DNA of 64,000 bases from Glebionis coronaria. Its lineage: Eukaryota > Streptophyta > Magnoliopsida > Asterales > Asteraceae. Below the pieces are notes generated by a model. The model searched no databases. It was not told where the DNA came from and saw nothing but the letters and a program-made list of their open reading frames with translations. Positions 8,923 to 20,699 of this stretch are shown here, piece after piece. Numbering within the stretch: position 1 is the first letter of the stretch; every line of letters begins with the position of its first letter. The position numbers and the translations under genes were made by a program. The stretch is taken from the NCBI GenBank assembly GCA_025667525.1, contig CM046882.1:522810618-522874617 (forward strand), given 5' to 3'.

Positions 8923-10953
8923 TTCGGGGACGAGTCAGGCTCGTGACTCGGTTAATATAAACAAACGCTTTTGGGGAGGCAACCCAATTATCTATCTATT
9001 TTCACCATAAGTGTAGGGGGAGCCCCGTGGTGTTTCTTGCTTTCTTTCTTATCATGTGCAGGGATTAGAGCTTCAAAGACACACTCTTGATGACTTTTGA
9101 CGAACCGTGATTCCGTGTTCCCTTCTTCCCGGTTCTATCCTAAACTCTTTTCGATTCACTATTTTATATTTCTCAATTCTAAAATAGGAATCTCTTTAGT
9201 TGTCCATTTCTTAGCGAGATTTAAACAAAGTGCACAATGTCCTAAGTGTAGGGGAGTTTACTCCCACATGCTTAAACATTGAGGACAATGTTTATATTAA
9301 GTGTAGGGGGACTTCTATCGAAATTAAGTGGCCTTTTCCTTGTATTTGTCCTCATTTTAACCGGAAAATTTGATTTTTCGATATTTTCAAAATTTTTAAT
9401 ATATTTTGGCCTAGTAGTATAGTTGTTTTTACCTTTGTATAGTTATTTTCTTTCCTTATTAGAATAAATTTTTAATAAAGTGGTTTTAATTTTCAAACGT
9501 TGTGAATCTTTTGACTCAACCCGAGTTTACTTGTCTAAGTTTACTCTAGCTAGTATCCTTAACGTGTTTAAGTCAAGTTTTGCTAGGCTTTTATATAGGG
9601 AGCTATAAAATGCGAAAGTCTTAACTCTCACGGGTTAAGAACAAGAACTTTTCGCAAGTTCCTATAATTGATCCTAGAGAGTCGTTTATCAAGGGAACTT
9701 TAAAATGCGATTTCTAAACTTGAAAAAGTATAAGAATTTGCAAGATCCTATAGACGACTTGAAAACCCAAAACTTTGATTTAATAGGCTAAGCATCCACG
9801 AGTCTCATTCTTTGGGATTTTAAATTGTGGAGAACGAGAGATGATAGAGTCGATTATAAGTTTGGTATTCTTTCGTGAATTTATGTGAGTTAATTATGAG
9901 CCTATTCTCCCATCGCTTGTTAATAAATTTATCTGCAATAAATAAGGTTGTACGATTTGAAAAGTTACTTAGCTTCTATCCCAAGATCGTTTAAAAGTTG
10001 CTCGGTATGGATTAGAGTTCATAGCCAAGGCATAACTTATTGAAGCGGGATGCGAAGATTGGTGAGTCCGAAAAGGCCCTAACAAGGCATGAGGGCTACA
10101 TTTTGTTGCTAAAGATCCCAAGTGATGTGAAGAATCATTTATCGAAAATCAATATGAAGGATCGAGACACACGACGAAAAGAAAATACTCCCCAAAAGTC
10201 ATGGAGAAGTCTATCCGAAAAGACCCTAGCAAGGTATGAGGATAAATAGATCCAAGTCCTAAAAGGAGGTGGATCGTTGTATATCAAAGTCCAAAGTAAT
10301 GATTGAAGAAAAATGAAGAAGTCGTGGTCCATATATGAAGAATCTCTCAAAATTTCAAGTGAAGAAATTCCTATTATGAAGAGAAGACCATTATTTCATG
10401 AACGTCTCTCAAGATTTGAAGTATGAAGTCGCTGCCAAATATCGGTCCGAGAAAGGTCTCAAATCGCAAAACAAGCTATGCCAAGATATGAACTTTATGA
10501 GGTCCCGAGAAGCAGTTTTAAAAGATTTTGTCCTTTAGCTAACTATTGATTAAATCGTCCCACTTTATTTTCAGACTTAATAACTATCAAAATAAGTCAA
10601 ACAATGCATCCTCGTGATCATTCAAGACAACAATAAAATATAAGAGATACACCTAGGAATAAGGAAGTCTAAGTGAATAATTGGCCCACATGAGTTCGTG
10701 TTAGTTTGTTAACTTATAATAACAATGATCTCGTTTTTAAGCTTGGTTTGGAGAAAGTGAAAACTTGAGGATGATGATTATTCATGACATTTCCAAAACC
10801 CAAGGTATGTTTTTGATTTCTTTACTTTAAATGTTTATAGTTTTCTATCTCTTTAATAAAGGCCAAGGTGGACTGATTTTGATGAAAAATGTAAACATGC
10901 TTTGTAACTAATGCATTGCATGAGGACATTTCAATAGTCAAGTGTAGGGGATT
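8923..10953 (+). other. non-coding 3' internal region of Athila-like element with repeated purine tracts
   Basis: No coding domain seen. The AAGTGTAGGGG purine tract occurs at about 9009, 9244, 9299 and 10940. Only the last abuts the 3' LTR and must be the working polypurine tract. A phrase like cattgaggacaatgttt precedes the third copy. Short direct repeats of ...CCGAAAAGRCCCTARCAAGGYATGAGG lie near 10070 and 10215. Confidence 0.6.
10941..10953 (+). other. polypurine tract of Athila-like element
   Basis: AGTGTAGGGGATT immediately before the 3' LTR (TGATAGG at 10954) primes plus-strand DNA synthesis in this type of element. Confidence 0.65.
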
Positions 10954-12558
10954 TGATAGGTGTGAAAACACCCATCCTTTTTACCACTTAATTACAGTAA
11001 TAACCGCGCCAAAACGTGTATTTTATGTCATTTATGTCGGAATTATGCGTGGTTTGTGTTTTTGTTGTGATTTAGGACGAAAAGGTGAAAAGTGGAGAAA
11101 ACATGGGATTTCACGGGCTTTTATCGAAGAAAAAGACGAAAGATGAAGTCGAAAGATCAAGAGTGGAAAAAGAACGGAAGTCCAAGACCAATTCTGAAGA
11201 TTTATCGAAGAAAAAGTCAAAAGACAGAAGTTTACTAAAAGCCGAAGAACTCGAGTTTTATTTATGAAGAAAATTCAAGACGAGTTTAAAGAAATCCCAA
11301 GACAAAGTCATTGAAGTAAAAAGATTAAAGAAGATTAAAGACTTAAGCATGCAATTAGAGAAAGAGGAAAGAGGGAGGAAGCTTCCTAAGCTCCTCCCTA
11401 ATCTCCACTATAAATAGGCCATTAGTTATTTCATTTCAAGTTGTTGGTGGCTTGACAAACCACACTTCCACCATTTTCATATCTTGTCATTTATTTTCTT
11501 GCGTTTTAATTTCTTGTTATGCACTTTTAATTTCTTCAATTCAAGTAAGTCTTTTAATTTTGGAATCCTTTCTTTTAATCAAGTTCTTATTTTTAATCAT
11601 CTTCTTCTACCTTTCTTATTTTGCTTATCTTTGATTCATGTTCATCCTTGATTTTATTTCATCTTTATGCTTATTTGATTTAAAGTTTTCTTAAAAGTTC
11701 ATCTTTTTATAGTTTGATTTTAAAGTTTGTTTATTTAAAGTTTTGATAAGTTGTTATTAGTGCTTATTTTGTTCTTTTCATTTTAGATTCGTGCAAGTTT
11801 TGGTTTTAGCTTATCATTGTAGCTTATATCTTGCTTAATTTTCGGATCAACATTGTAATCGGAAAGGGTAAACCCCTTTCCGATCAGCTTATTCCGACCA
11901 CACCCTCTTTCCGATCACCAAATCGGAAAAGGGTTTAGATATTCCGATTGAGTTTGTTTCGTGGATATTCCGATTGGGATTACTTTAATGTATTCCGATC
12001 TGGGGTATTATTTTAAACATTCCGATAGGGTTTGCTTCTTGTCTTCCGATTTGGATTCCAAACATTATTCCGATGATGAGTTTTATTGTTATTCCGATGA
12101 GTCCTGCTTTGTCACTTTCCGATTACACTTTCCGATGGGGTACATTCCGATCGGATTCCGATTGGATTCCGATCGGGTGTATTCCGATTGGGTATTTTGT
12201 TTTGTTTTAATATTTTGTTTTAGTTAAAGTGTCATTTTTTCTCGTTTTATTTTTAGTTCATTTTAATTTCGTTTTGCATTTTTTATTTATTTGTCAGTTT
12301 ACTTTTTGTTAAGTTTTAATTTTACGTCATTTAAATTCTCGTCATTTACTTTAAAGTTTTAAATATTGCACCATTTACGTTTCAACTAGTTTTAGTTTTA
12401 ATTACCCGTCATTTATTTTAAAGTCTTGCACATTTATTTTACCAAAACCAAAAATATTATTCTTTACCGAAAACAACTGAGTCGCACATTTAACCGGAAA
12501 TCAATTCGAGAAGATACCGAGAAAACGAACTTTTTCAACTACCAAAATCATTACATTA
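10954..12558 (+). repeat. 3' LTR of Athila-like element
   Basis: Second LTR copy, followed directly by the target duplication AAGAG at 12559-12563 and the resumed Tekay integrase frame. It carries the same TATA box (about 11410) and TTCCGAT array. Confidence 0.87.
11857..12188 (+). repeat. TTCCGAT motif array in 3' LTR
   Basis: The counterpart of the 5' LTR array, with nearly all motifs kept. One copy has lost its leading bases (CTTCCGAT for GTATTCCGAT). Confidence 0.85.
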
Positions 12559-12563
12559 AAGAG

Positions 12564-13020
12564 TTATGCCGACAAGCATCGTATGGACTTACATTTTAAT
12601 GTAGGAGATCATGTTTTCCTTAAGGTTTTGCCGGCACGTGGTGTTAGACGTTTTGGAATCAAAGGGAAGCTCAGTCCTCGATTCATCGGACCGTTTGATG
12701 TCATTGAACGAGTCGGTGAAGTATCTTATCGTTTAGCGTTACCTCCGCAGCTTTCTCTAGTTCACGATGTTTTCCATGTGTCCTTACTCAGAGGGTACAA
12801 GTATCATCCCCTTCACATGGTTCAGTATCCACTGGAACAGATTCGTGAAGATCTTACCTTCATAGAGGAACCCGAACGAGTTCTTGACAGACAAGAACGA
12901 GTCATGAGAAGGAAGACGATTCCATTCGTCAAAATCCTTTGGATGGATCATACCGAGCGGGAAGCTACTTGGGAAACAGAGGAGTCTATCCGGGCTTCTT
13001 ACCCTCATTTCAAGTTTTGA
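12564..13020 (+). pseudogene. pol: end of Tekay pol: integrase C-terminus and chromodomain
   Basis: Continuation of the integrase cut at 5462, in phase with it. KSYADKHR...FNVGDHVFLKV is followed by the GPF-type motif (RFIGPFDVIERVGEVSYRLALP). A chromodomain (about 12872-13011) follows with ERVLDRQERVMRR, VKILWMDH and EATWETEESIR. In chromoviruses this domain reads histone marks and steers integration to heterochromatin. The stop is at 13018. This piece is uninterrupted, but it belongs to a broken gene. Confidence 0.92.
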
Positions 13021-13082
13021 ATTCGGGTATATTCTTCTTTTCCAGTTTACATTATCTATAATTCGGGGATGAATTATTCTTT

Positions 13083-13095
13083 TAGGGGGGAAGAG
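13083..13095 (+). other. polypurine tract of Tekay-like element
   Basis: TAGGGGGGAAGAG directly before the 3' LTR start TGTAAAACC at 13097. Confidence 0.85.
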
Positions 13096-13096
13096 T

Positions 13097-16057
13097 TGTA
13101 AAACCGCATGCTTTTACCATGAATAGTACCCTTATGATCGTACGTACATGATTAGAACTTTTCTTATTTAGCACGTTTACGTTTCACGAATATGAATTAC
13201 AAGTATTACGTACGTGTTATTACACGATAAGTATTTATTACGTATTAAGACACAATAATTATTATCAACAATAATTATAATCACGAACATGAAAATCATG
13301 AACGTAAATAATCACGAACCTAATATTATGTATTTACGTATATTTATTACGATTATGTATAAATATATTTTACGACGCGAACGAACAATAATTAAATCAC
13401 GTAAACACGACATGTTAACATGTAAATAATAGAACACAGGAAAATCAACGGGTTCCCCATGTGGGGCCCACATAGGCGCGGCATAGACACAAGGGTGGGC
13501 CAAGCCCACCTTAAATAAATTTAACAAAAAGGAAGGGAAGGAGATTTTCATTATACATAATAATTAGAAAATCAAAACCCTGCTCCTCCTACCTTCTCCC
13601 TTGTTGTCGCCACCTACACAACACCACCAAGGGTGTTTGGTTGATTTTGGTAGATCCAATTCATTGCTAGATCGTTCGTGTTAGTTTTTCCTTTTGATCC
13701 ACGAATCGGTAATCTCCTTAAACCTTTTCTTTTTAATTATTTATTAGATCTAAATACATGAAATCATGGTGTATTAAAAATAAGTTAATAAACATGTAGA
13801 TCTAATCAAGTGGGGTTAAAAGCATATGGTTTAAGGGAGGTGTTTTGGTTCGGCTATGGGTAGAACCGAGAACAAGCTCTCGGTGGTTGTGTAATCACCA
13901 CCAACCGAGACCACAAGGTCTCGGTTTGGTTTTGGTGGCTCGGCCGCAAGCAACCAAAGGACCCCGACGTATGTCGGGGTTAGCCTTGGTGGTTTAGGGG
14001 GTCTCGGCTAGAACACCACACGCACCACCGGTTTAGGCCGGTGGCGGTTTGCCATGGTTAAGGGTGTAGATCTGGTTCAAGGGGTTCACGAACCGGTTCA
14101 TGACATGTTTATGTTTAAAACACGGGTTCGGTTCACGGTTTATTTTTACAAGTTAATTATTTTTATAAGATAAATAATTACAAGTTTTATTTAATTAATT
14201 AAACGTGTACATAATTAATTTAATTTGGACATGACTTAGGTTATTATTATTATTATTATTGATAATACATGGATTTTAACCTAAGTATTTATTATTTAAC
14301 TAGACTATATAATTAATTAATTATTAAATATTATAATTAATTAATTTACATGACTTAGGTTATATTAATATAGATATTAATACACGTTTTAACCTAAGTA
14401 TTTTATACACTATTATTTAATTAAATCATGTTATATTTAATTAAATCTCATAACCTATAGTTTATTTAATTTACATGTAATAATTAATAAACTATACTAT
14501 ATATCACATGACTTGGAATATTAGTCAATAAAACTTAAGCTTATATTATTAGCTTAATAATCCAGCTTATTTCTATTTATGGAAACTTTCTATTTTTAGA
14601 AACTTATTTAATTAAGGCAACTAATCTATTTATGGAAACTTTCTATTTTTAGAAACTTATTTAATTATTGCAGCTAATCTATTTATGGAAACTTCCTATT
14701 TTTGGAAACTTTCTATTTTTGGAAACTTTCTATTTTTGGAACCTATGTATTTTTGGAAACTTTCTATTTTTTTAAAACTTTCTATTTTTGGAAACCTGCT
14801 ATTTTTAGAAAGTTACTTATTATTAAACAACAAGTATAATAATACAAGAAATGCAAGTAATACTTAATCAGAATAGACAGAATACATGATAAACACAACA
14901 TAACGTTAAAATCAGTAAAACAAGACATGAACATATAAAACAAGCTAAGACATGATATAAAACCAGTTACGTATACAGTAATCAGAATACTTATACACGT
15001 ATATTATTTATGTAGCATTAGTGATATCAAAGTAGGACTCTCTTCCGTTCGTCTCCTTCGTTCACTGGACACAAGGTACGGATTCTCCATCCTTTCAGTA
15101 TGGACATTCTTTTCTTATTAGAATTTCCCCGTATGCAGCCAACTGTTTTCCCAGTATATGTTTTATATGTTGTTGAATTGCTTATGTTAAATTAGATACC
15201 TAAAGCCATATACATGCATGACCAGTTTCACCTAGTTATGGAGGTACCGTAACCATAACACTGGAGGCACTAGTGTTATGACTTCACCACGGTAGAGTGA
15301 TAGCTCGTGGCGTCCCTTCAACTTTTGGCCATATTATTATTATTATCATGTGGGACGTATGGGTGCATCCTAGGTTACATGTTTTCAGCAGATTATTCAG
15401 GTGAATGTGGTGTGTGCCTTGCATCCTTCACAAGGATCTGATCCCTCTTACCCAAAACTTATATTAATTAGAGGCAGCCCCTCTAATTGCATGACAAGGT
15501 CACCCCTCCAAGTATTCATGCATGTTGATATTTCATGACGTATAATGGCTAATGGTAAACATGTTAAACAGATTTTATAAGATAAACATAAGGCTTTTCA
15601 AACTCTAAAACCAGTTTTACTAAGTTATACCAGGTTTTCTAGGACTTAGACATTTCCGCTGCTATATGCTTATGTGCTTATATTATTCATGCTATATTCG
15701 TATATTCGTGCACTGAGCGTTATGCTCAGCCGTTTTCCTTTCATGTTTCCCAAAATGGCAGGTACTCAAGGACGCTCGTAGACTTTAAGTGTACGTGCAT
15801 ATGGATTGGAAGCTTCCTAGCCTTCATTACTTTATGCAATTCTTCATACTTTGATACTAATTTCTATGGACATTGTTTAGTCCTTTTCATTTACAGTACT
15901 TATGTTTGAGTGTGATGAGCTTTACTTTTGGGGTACCGATGTTTGTTTCCGGTATTTCCTTTATGGTCATGTGATGTTTTATACATTTATCCTTGTATGC
16001 TTCGATGACACGCCATAATCACGCGTGACATTCCATTTATCAAAATAGGGTGTTACA
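13097..16057 (+). repeat. 3' LTR of Tekay-like element, full length 2961 bp
   Basis: Starts TGTA, ends GTTACA. The 3' kilobase matches the 5' LTR remnant at 1-997. It is AT-rich in the middle, with a duplicated ACATGACTTAGGTTAT...TTTTAACCTAAGTATTT block (about 14224 and 14343) and a short tandem array. Confidence 0.93.
14571..14815 (+). repeat. tandem array of CTATTTTTGGAAACTT-like units inside Tekay LTR
   Basis: About a dozen 15-18-bp units of the form CTATTT(A/T)TGGAAACTT. The first part is organised as a 75-bp higher-order repeat ending TTATTTAATTA. It falls in the part of the LTR whose 5' copy is not in the window. Confidence 0.8.
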
Positions 16058-16099
16058 ATTTTCGTGGAAAGTGAGAATGGCGGGCCCTCTTAAAACCGT

Positions 16100-17193
16100 G
16101 CAACAACCGGCCTGACACCCCTCACTAACGCAAGTAGGGAAAAGCCCGCGGCTAATACCGGTTTTTACCCTGACCCATTTATCTTCAAGGAGTCAGAAAA
16201 ATACGTGAGAGATTTGGTTTCCTCCTCATTCACCACATGGATTCGAGAATATGACAAGCCAGATGGCATCAAAGTCCCCACCAATCTACTCACATATGAC
16301 GGTACGACTGATCTGGATGATCACTTGACAGTCTATATGGGGACAATGGATGTGCATAAACTCCCCGAACCCGCATGGTGTAGATTTTTCATATCATGCT
16401 ATGCGGGGCAACGCGATTTTGGTACGACAACCTTGCACCTGGAAGTATTGACGGTTTTCACCACCTTAGAGACAAGTTTATGGCAAACGTTTTACAACAG
16501 CGAAGGTTCCAAAAGACCCTAGCTGAGATCCTAGGCATACGATGACGACCGGACGAATCGCTAAAGGATTATGTGGCCCCATTCAGCAAGGAAACTTTGC
16601 ATATAGCCGATAGATATTATGTAATGGTATATGGGGCATTCATTAGCGGCTTGGGCCCAGGACGTATGTTCAAAGACTTGATCGCAAAGCCCCCAACGTC
16701 ACTATATGACTTGTTTACACAAACAAACAATTTCATATGCACGGAAGATGCGAATAATGAAAACCACCTCCAAGAACCACGTAGAGAGACAAAACAAGGT
16801 GTGACGTTTAAAAACCTCCCGAGGAGGAACAAAGACAAGAACATTCCCAAGTCGGCCAGTCGACATGCAGACGGTAACAGATTTCCGTATGAGGCCTTTA
16901 CCACGTTAATAAAATCCCCAACAGAGATATTGGCGACCTTTGAAGGAAATTCGATGTTACGACCCCCACCAAGAATGTTCACCCCTTCTAGCAAAAGGGA
17001 TCGAACAAGGTATGGTGAGTTTCACGAGGATCACAGTTATGAAAACAACGATTGCATAGACCTTCGAAAGGAGATCGAAGCATGTGTTCGAAATGTACGC
17101 ATTGCTCACTTAGCAAAAGGGGCTAAAACTCGCAACAATAGTCAGGACGCCCAGACATCTGGGTCGAAAGACGCACGTGATACCCAAATATAA
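16100..17193 (+). pseudogene. gag: gag of Tat-type element
   Basis: Capsid region with YDGTTDLDDHLTVYMGTMDV and PEPAWCRFF, then in a second frame (about 16515-17193) LKDYVAPFSKETLHIADR, PPTSLYDLFTQTNNFI and an Arg-rich tail. It has at least one frameshift near 16420-16520 and several stops. In Tat elements this region forms the capsid. Position and phase relative to the protease confirm the order. Confidence 0.8.
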
Positions 17194-17813
17194 TGGAGTA
17201 ATAAAGGGAGCAATGACTCAAAACCAAAAGTTGAGATACATATGATACAAGGTACATACACCAACTCAAAGAAATATGGGGGAGTATTCCCTAGGATAAC
17301 ATTCTCTGAAGATGACCCCGTCCCGGAATACTACACCAAAAACGATCCACTGATTATCACGGCATATGTAGGAACTACGCAGATCCACCGGATCTATGTG
17401 GATGGAGGAATCTCTACAGAAATCATGTATGAGAACTGTTTTGAACAACTTATGACACTAGAAAAGAAGGCGATACGACCACCTACAACACCACTTGTTG
17501 GGTTCGTTGGACAGGTATCATGGCCATTAGGAGTAATCACCTTGCCAATAACCATATACGATTACCGTGGTCACATTAGCAAATGATGGAGTTTATGATT
17601 GTGAGGGTGTCGTCTCCATACAATATCATCCTTGGTCGTCTAGGAATGATGCAACTCGATGTAGTCCCTTCTACTCTGCATGCCTTAGTAAAATTTCAAA
17701 CCCAAGCAGGTATCACCATCATTAAAGGTGAAAAATCCAACCGAACATTTGCAATCCCATATCCCGAAAAAGAGATCAACCAGAGAGGACTGATGGCGCA
17801 CAAGGCGTGAAGC
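17194..17813 (+). pseudogene. pol: aspartic protease of Tat-type element
   Basis: The active-site neighbourhood IYVDGGISTEIMYENCF keeps the DGG where Tat proteases have D-G/S-G. It is followed after a frameshift near 17585 by SSPYNIILGRLGM and a VKFQT stretch. Linker GVFPRITFSEDD upstream. Broken by the frameshift. Confidence 0.75.
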
Positions 17814-18637
17814 ACGTGGTTATGAATGATGAACACACTGATCAAACAATAGCAATTGGAGCCAACCTCCCGAAAGCACTCAAGGAGGAGCTTTGTGAAC
17901 TCCTACGCACTAACAAGGATGTATTCGCCTGGGTGCCAACAGATTTGATAGGAATTCCACAAGAGATTGCGGAACATAGGCTTAACATCTACCCTCGCAC
18001 ATTCCTGATGTGGCAGAAAGAGCGGGCAATAGCGAATGAACGAAGTGAGGCAATTACAAAAGAGGTGTCAAATTTGGTCGAGGCAATGATCCTTAAACCA
18101 GATTATCTCCCAAAATGGGTGTCCAATCCAGTGATAGTAAAGAAAAGCGATGGAACTTGGCGCATGTGCATTGAATTCACAAGCCTTAACAAGGCTTTCC
18201 TAAAATATAGCTACTCGTTGCCCGAAATGGAGCAAAAGGTAGAGTCATTGGAAGGCTTCAAGCTAAAAAGTTTCTTAGATGCATATAAAGGCTACCATCA
18301 AATACGCATGGCCAAAGAAGATGAACAAAAGACATCTTTCCACACCGAGCAAGGAACCTTCTGCTATGAGAAAATGTCATTCGCACTGAAAAATGTTGGA
18401 GCCACCTACCAACGGCTAATGGGCAACATGTTCGCGAGCCATTTAGGAAGAAACATTGAAATCTACGTCGACGATATGGTTGTGAAAAGCAAGTATGAGG
18501 GAACCTTGGTCACATAGATCACCGAGACATTCGATACACTCTGAAAGGCCAACATGAAGCTCAACCCAAAGAAATGCACGTTTCAGGGTGGAATCTGGAC
18601 AATTCCTAGGCTACATGATCATAAATGAAGGGATCCA
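17807..18637 (+). pseudogene. pol: reverse transcriptase of Tat-type element
   Basis: The frame open from 17807 to 18517 has VSNPVIVKKSDGTWRMCIEF, KSFLDAYKGYHQIRMA and the catalytic IYVDDMVVKS (about 18461-18490). After TAG 18515 the sequence continues with KANMKLNPKKCTF and an FLGYM-like stretch in shifted frames. About 100 residues expected between this and the following RNase H are missing, so there is an internal deletion near 18637. Confidence 0.85.
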
Positions 18638-18953
18638 ACCAATATACTTCGTCAATAGAGCACTCCAAGGGTCAGAGGTAAACTATCCCAACCTATAGAA
18701 GGTAGCCCTCGCTCTTGTATATGCAGCCCGACGGTTGCGCCGTTACTTTCAGGCCCACACCATATGCGTACTCACAGATCAACCAATCAAACAAGTCCCT
18801 TTGAAACCCAAAAACTCGGGACAAATACCCAAATGGGCAATTGAGTTAGGAGAACACGAGATATTGTATAAGCCTCGATCATCTATAAAAGGACAAATTC
18901 TCACCAACTTCTTGGTAGAAGCTCCTTAAAATATCGAATCACGTGACAACTGT
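18638..18953 (+). pseudogene. pol: RNase H (3' half) of Tat-type element
   Basis: Reads IYFVNRALQGSEVNYPNL, a stop, then ALVYAARRLRRYFQAHTICV, TDQPIKQ and KWAIELGEHEI. This is the second half of the ordinary Ty3 RNase H; its first half is deleted. Confidence 0.78.
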
Positions 18954-19469
18954 ATGACTAATACGCCCGGGAAGAGTACGTCACCCACATGGACTTTGTT
19001 TACTAACGGTGCTTCTAGCATCAAGGGATTGGGTGATGGGTTAATCTTGACTAATCCAAATGGCCAAGAGACAACCTACGCACTTCGGTTTAATTTCAAG
19101 GAATCTAACAACGAAGTTGAATATGAAACCCTACTCGCGGGGCTTGAACTCGCAATCTAGATGGAAGCACGATGCTTTGAGGTATACACAGATTCCTTGC
19201 TAATTGCAAACCAAGTAAGATGGTTGTATGAAGCTAGGGAGGATGTAATGAGAAGGTATTTATCAAAAGTGCGAGAGCTACATGGGCATTTCAACAATTT
19301 CTCAATAACACAAATCCCTCGGTCGAGAAATAAGCGGGCTGATACGTTGAGTAAACTAGCATCGTCGTCTTTCGCACACCTGACTAAAAGTGTTTTGGTT
19401 GAAGTGGTGCCGTGCCGAAGTATTGATGTCAAAACAATTAGCACAGTCGAAGAAACAGGCGCTACCTAG
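18954..19469 (+). pseudogene. pol: archaeal-type second RNase H of Tat-type element
   Basis: WTLFTNGASSIKG, NNEVEYETLLAGLELAI, VYTDSLLIANQV and RSRNKRADTLSKLAS match the extra RNase H of Tat/Ogre elements. The first catalytic residue, normally Asp in YTDGASS, is Asn here (one G to A change), so the enzyme would be inactive. A TAG at 19158 splits the frame. Confidence 0.82.
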
Positions 19470-20690
19470 ATGGACCTAATCATAAATTATTTAACAAGCG
19501 GAGCCTTACCAGAAGACCCGACAGAAGCACGGAAGATAAGAATCAAAGCGCCACAATATTCGATTAGGCAAAATATAGTTTATAGAAAAGGATATTTGAC
19601 GTCATGGCTATGATGTGTAGGACCCGAACATGCAGACTATGTTTTACGGGAGGCGCTAGGAGCATGTGGTGCATATTTTGGACCAAGAAGCATAGCCCAA
19701 AAGGCAGCAAGGCTCGGTTATTATTGGCCTACCATGTATCGGGATGCAACACGAGTGGTGGAAACGTGCCACAAATGTCAAAGGCAAGCACCAACGATAC
19801 ACCAACCACAATGTGAAATGACGAGTATATCCATCCCATGGCCCAGTTATCAATGAGGGATCGACATAGTAGGACCATTCCCGACGACACCCGGACGTGT
19901 CAAGTTCCTAATAGTTGTTATCGACTATTTCATAAAGTGGGTAAAAGTCAAAACTGTGGCAACCATAACTAGTCACAAGGTCCTACAAATTGTATGGCGT
20001 AATATTGTCTGCGGCTTTGGTATTCCATGAATGATCATTAGCGACAATAGGAAGCAATTCGCAAACAATCCTTTCCGAGAATGGTGTGAGGAGCTTAAAA
20101 TCAAGCAAGGTTTCACATCTATTGCCCACCCGCAAGCAAATGGGAAAACTGAAGTAACTAACCGGACCATTCTACATGGTTTAAAAACCAGGTTAGGAAG
20201 AGCTAAAGGATAATGGGTCGAAGAATTACCTAATGTTTATGGGCCCATAGAACAACGGGTCGAGCAGGTAGCGGATGCACGCCTTTAAGCCTTGTCTATG
20301 GCTCGGAGGCCATTGTATCCCCTAGAAATAGGTTTACCAACTTACCGGGTTAGCTCTTTCCAACCAGCTATGAATGACATGAGCCTCCGCCTTAATCTCG
20401 GTTTGCTCGAAGAACGACGTGAGATGGCCTCATTACATAACTCAAGATATAAAAGGCAAAGCGAAAGGTATAACAACAAAAAGGTGAGGCACAATCAACC
20501 ACAGATAGGTGATTTTGTCCTAAGAAAGAACGAGGCAAGCCGACAAGAGGGACAAGCAAAGTTAGACCCAAACTGGGAAGGACCATACCAAATTACCGAC
20601 GTCAGATGCACGAGGACATATGTGCTAGCCGGCATGAAAGGACACCCCGTACCACGGATTTGACACATCAACAACCTCCAAAAATTTCAC
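19470..20690 (+). pseudogene. pol: integrase of Tat-type element
   Basis: A CHKCQRQA half-finger, YYWPTMYRDA, GIDIVGPFP, VIDYFIKWVK, IISDNRKQF and HPQANGKTEVTNR give the D,D,E core. The C-terminus has RQEGQAKLDPNWEGPY and YVLAGMKG (20292-20663). There are numerous stops (about 19468, 19616, 19856, 20030, 20211) and frameshifts. Most stops read as W or Q codons changed by a transition. Confidence 0.82.
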
Positions 20691-20699
20691 TTTTATATG

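Larger units (their letters stand above)
5463..12558 (+). mobile_element. non-autonomous Athila-like LTR retrotransposon nested in Tekay integrase
   Basis: A complete element. The 5' LTR is 5463-7057, the 3' LTR is 10954-12558, both begin TGATAGG, and the 5-bp target duplication AAGAG flanks it (5458-5462 and 12559-12563). The Tekay integrase frame reads straight across the empty site (AAG AG|T TAT). The primer site TGGCGCCGCTGCC just after the 5' LTR is of the tRNA-Asp-like type used by Athila/Tat lineages. The repeated gaggacaatgtttatattaagtgtaggggg-type 3' region is also Athila-like, from memory of those elements. The interior holds one long ORF and no protease, RT or integrase, so mobility would depend on proteins supplied in trans. 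Confidence 0.88.
1..16057 (+). mobile_element. Ty3/gypsy chromovirus (Tekay/Del-like) LTR retrotransposon, 5' end outside window
   Basis: An LTR retrotransposon whose two LTR copies align (1-997 with about 15059-16057). It has an initiator-Met primer site just after the first LTR, then gag, protease, RT, RNase H, integrase and a C-terminal chromodomain in that order, a purine tract, and a full 3' LTR starting TG and ending CA. The chromodomain and the domain order place it with the plant chromoviruses. A second retrotransposon sits in the integrase at 5463-12558. I count about 40 differences over the shared 997 bp, roughly 96% identity, which implies an insertion about 1.5 million years ago if 1.3e-8 substitutions/site/year is assumed. 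The 5' target duplication lies outside the window; the bases after the 3' LTR are ATTTT. Confidence 0.93.

Noticed and set aside
13312..13551. 79-aa minus-strand frame in the Tekay LTR
   Set aside because: Within LTR sequence, no domain; shadow of a non-coding repeat.
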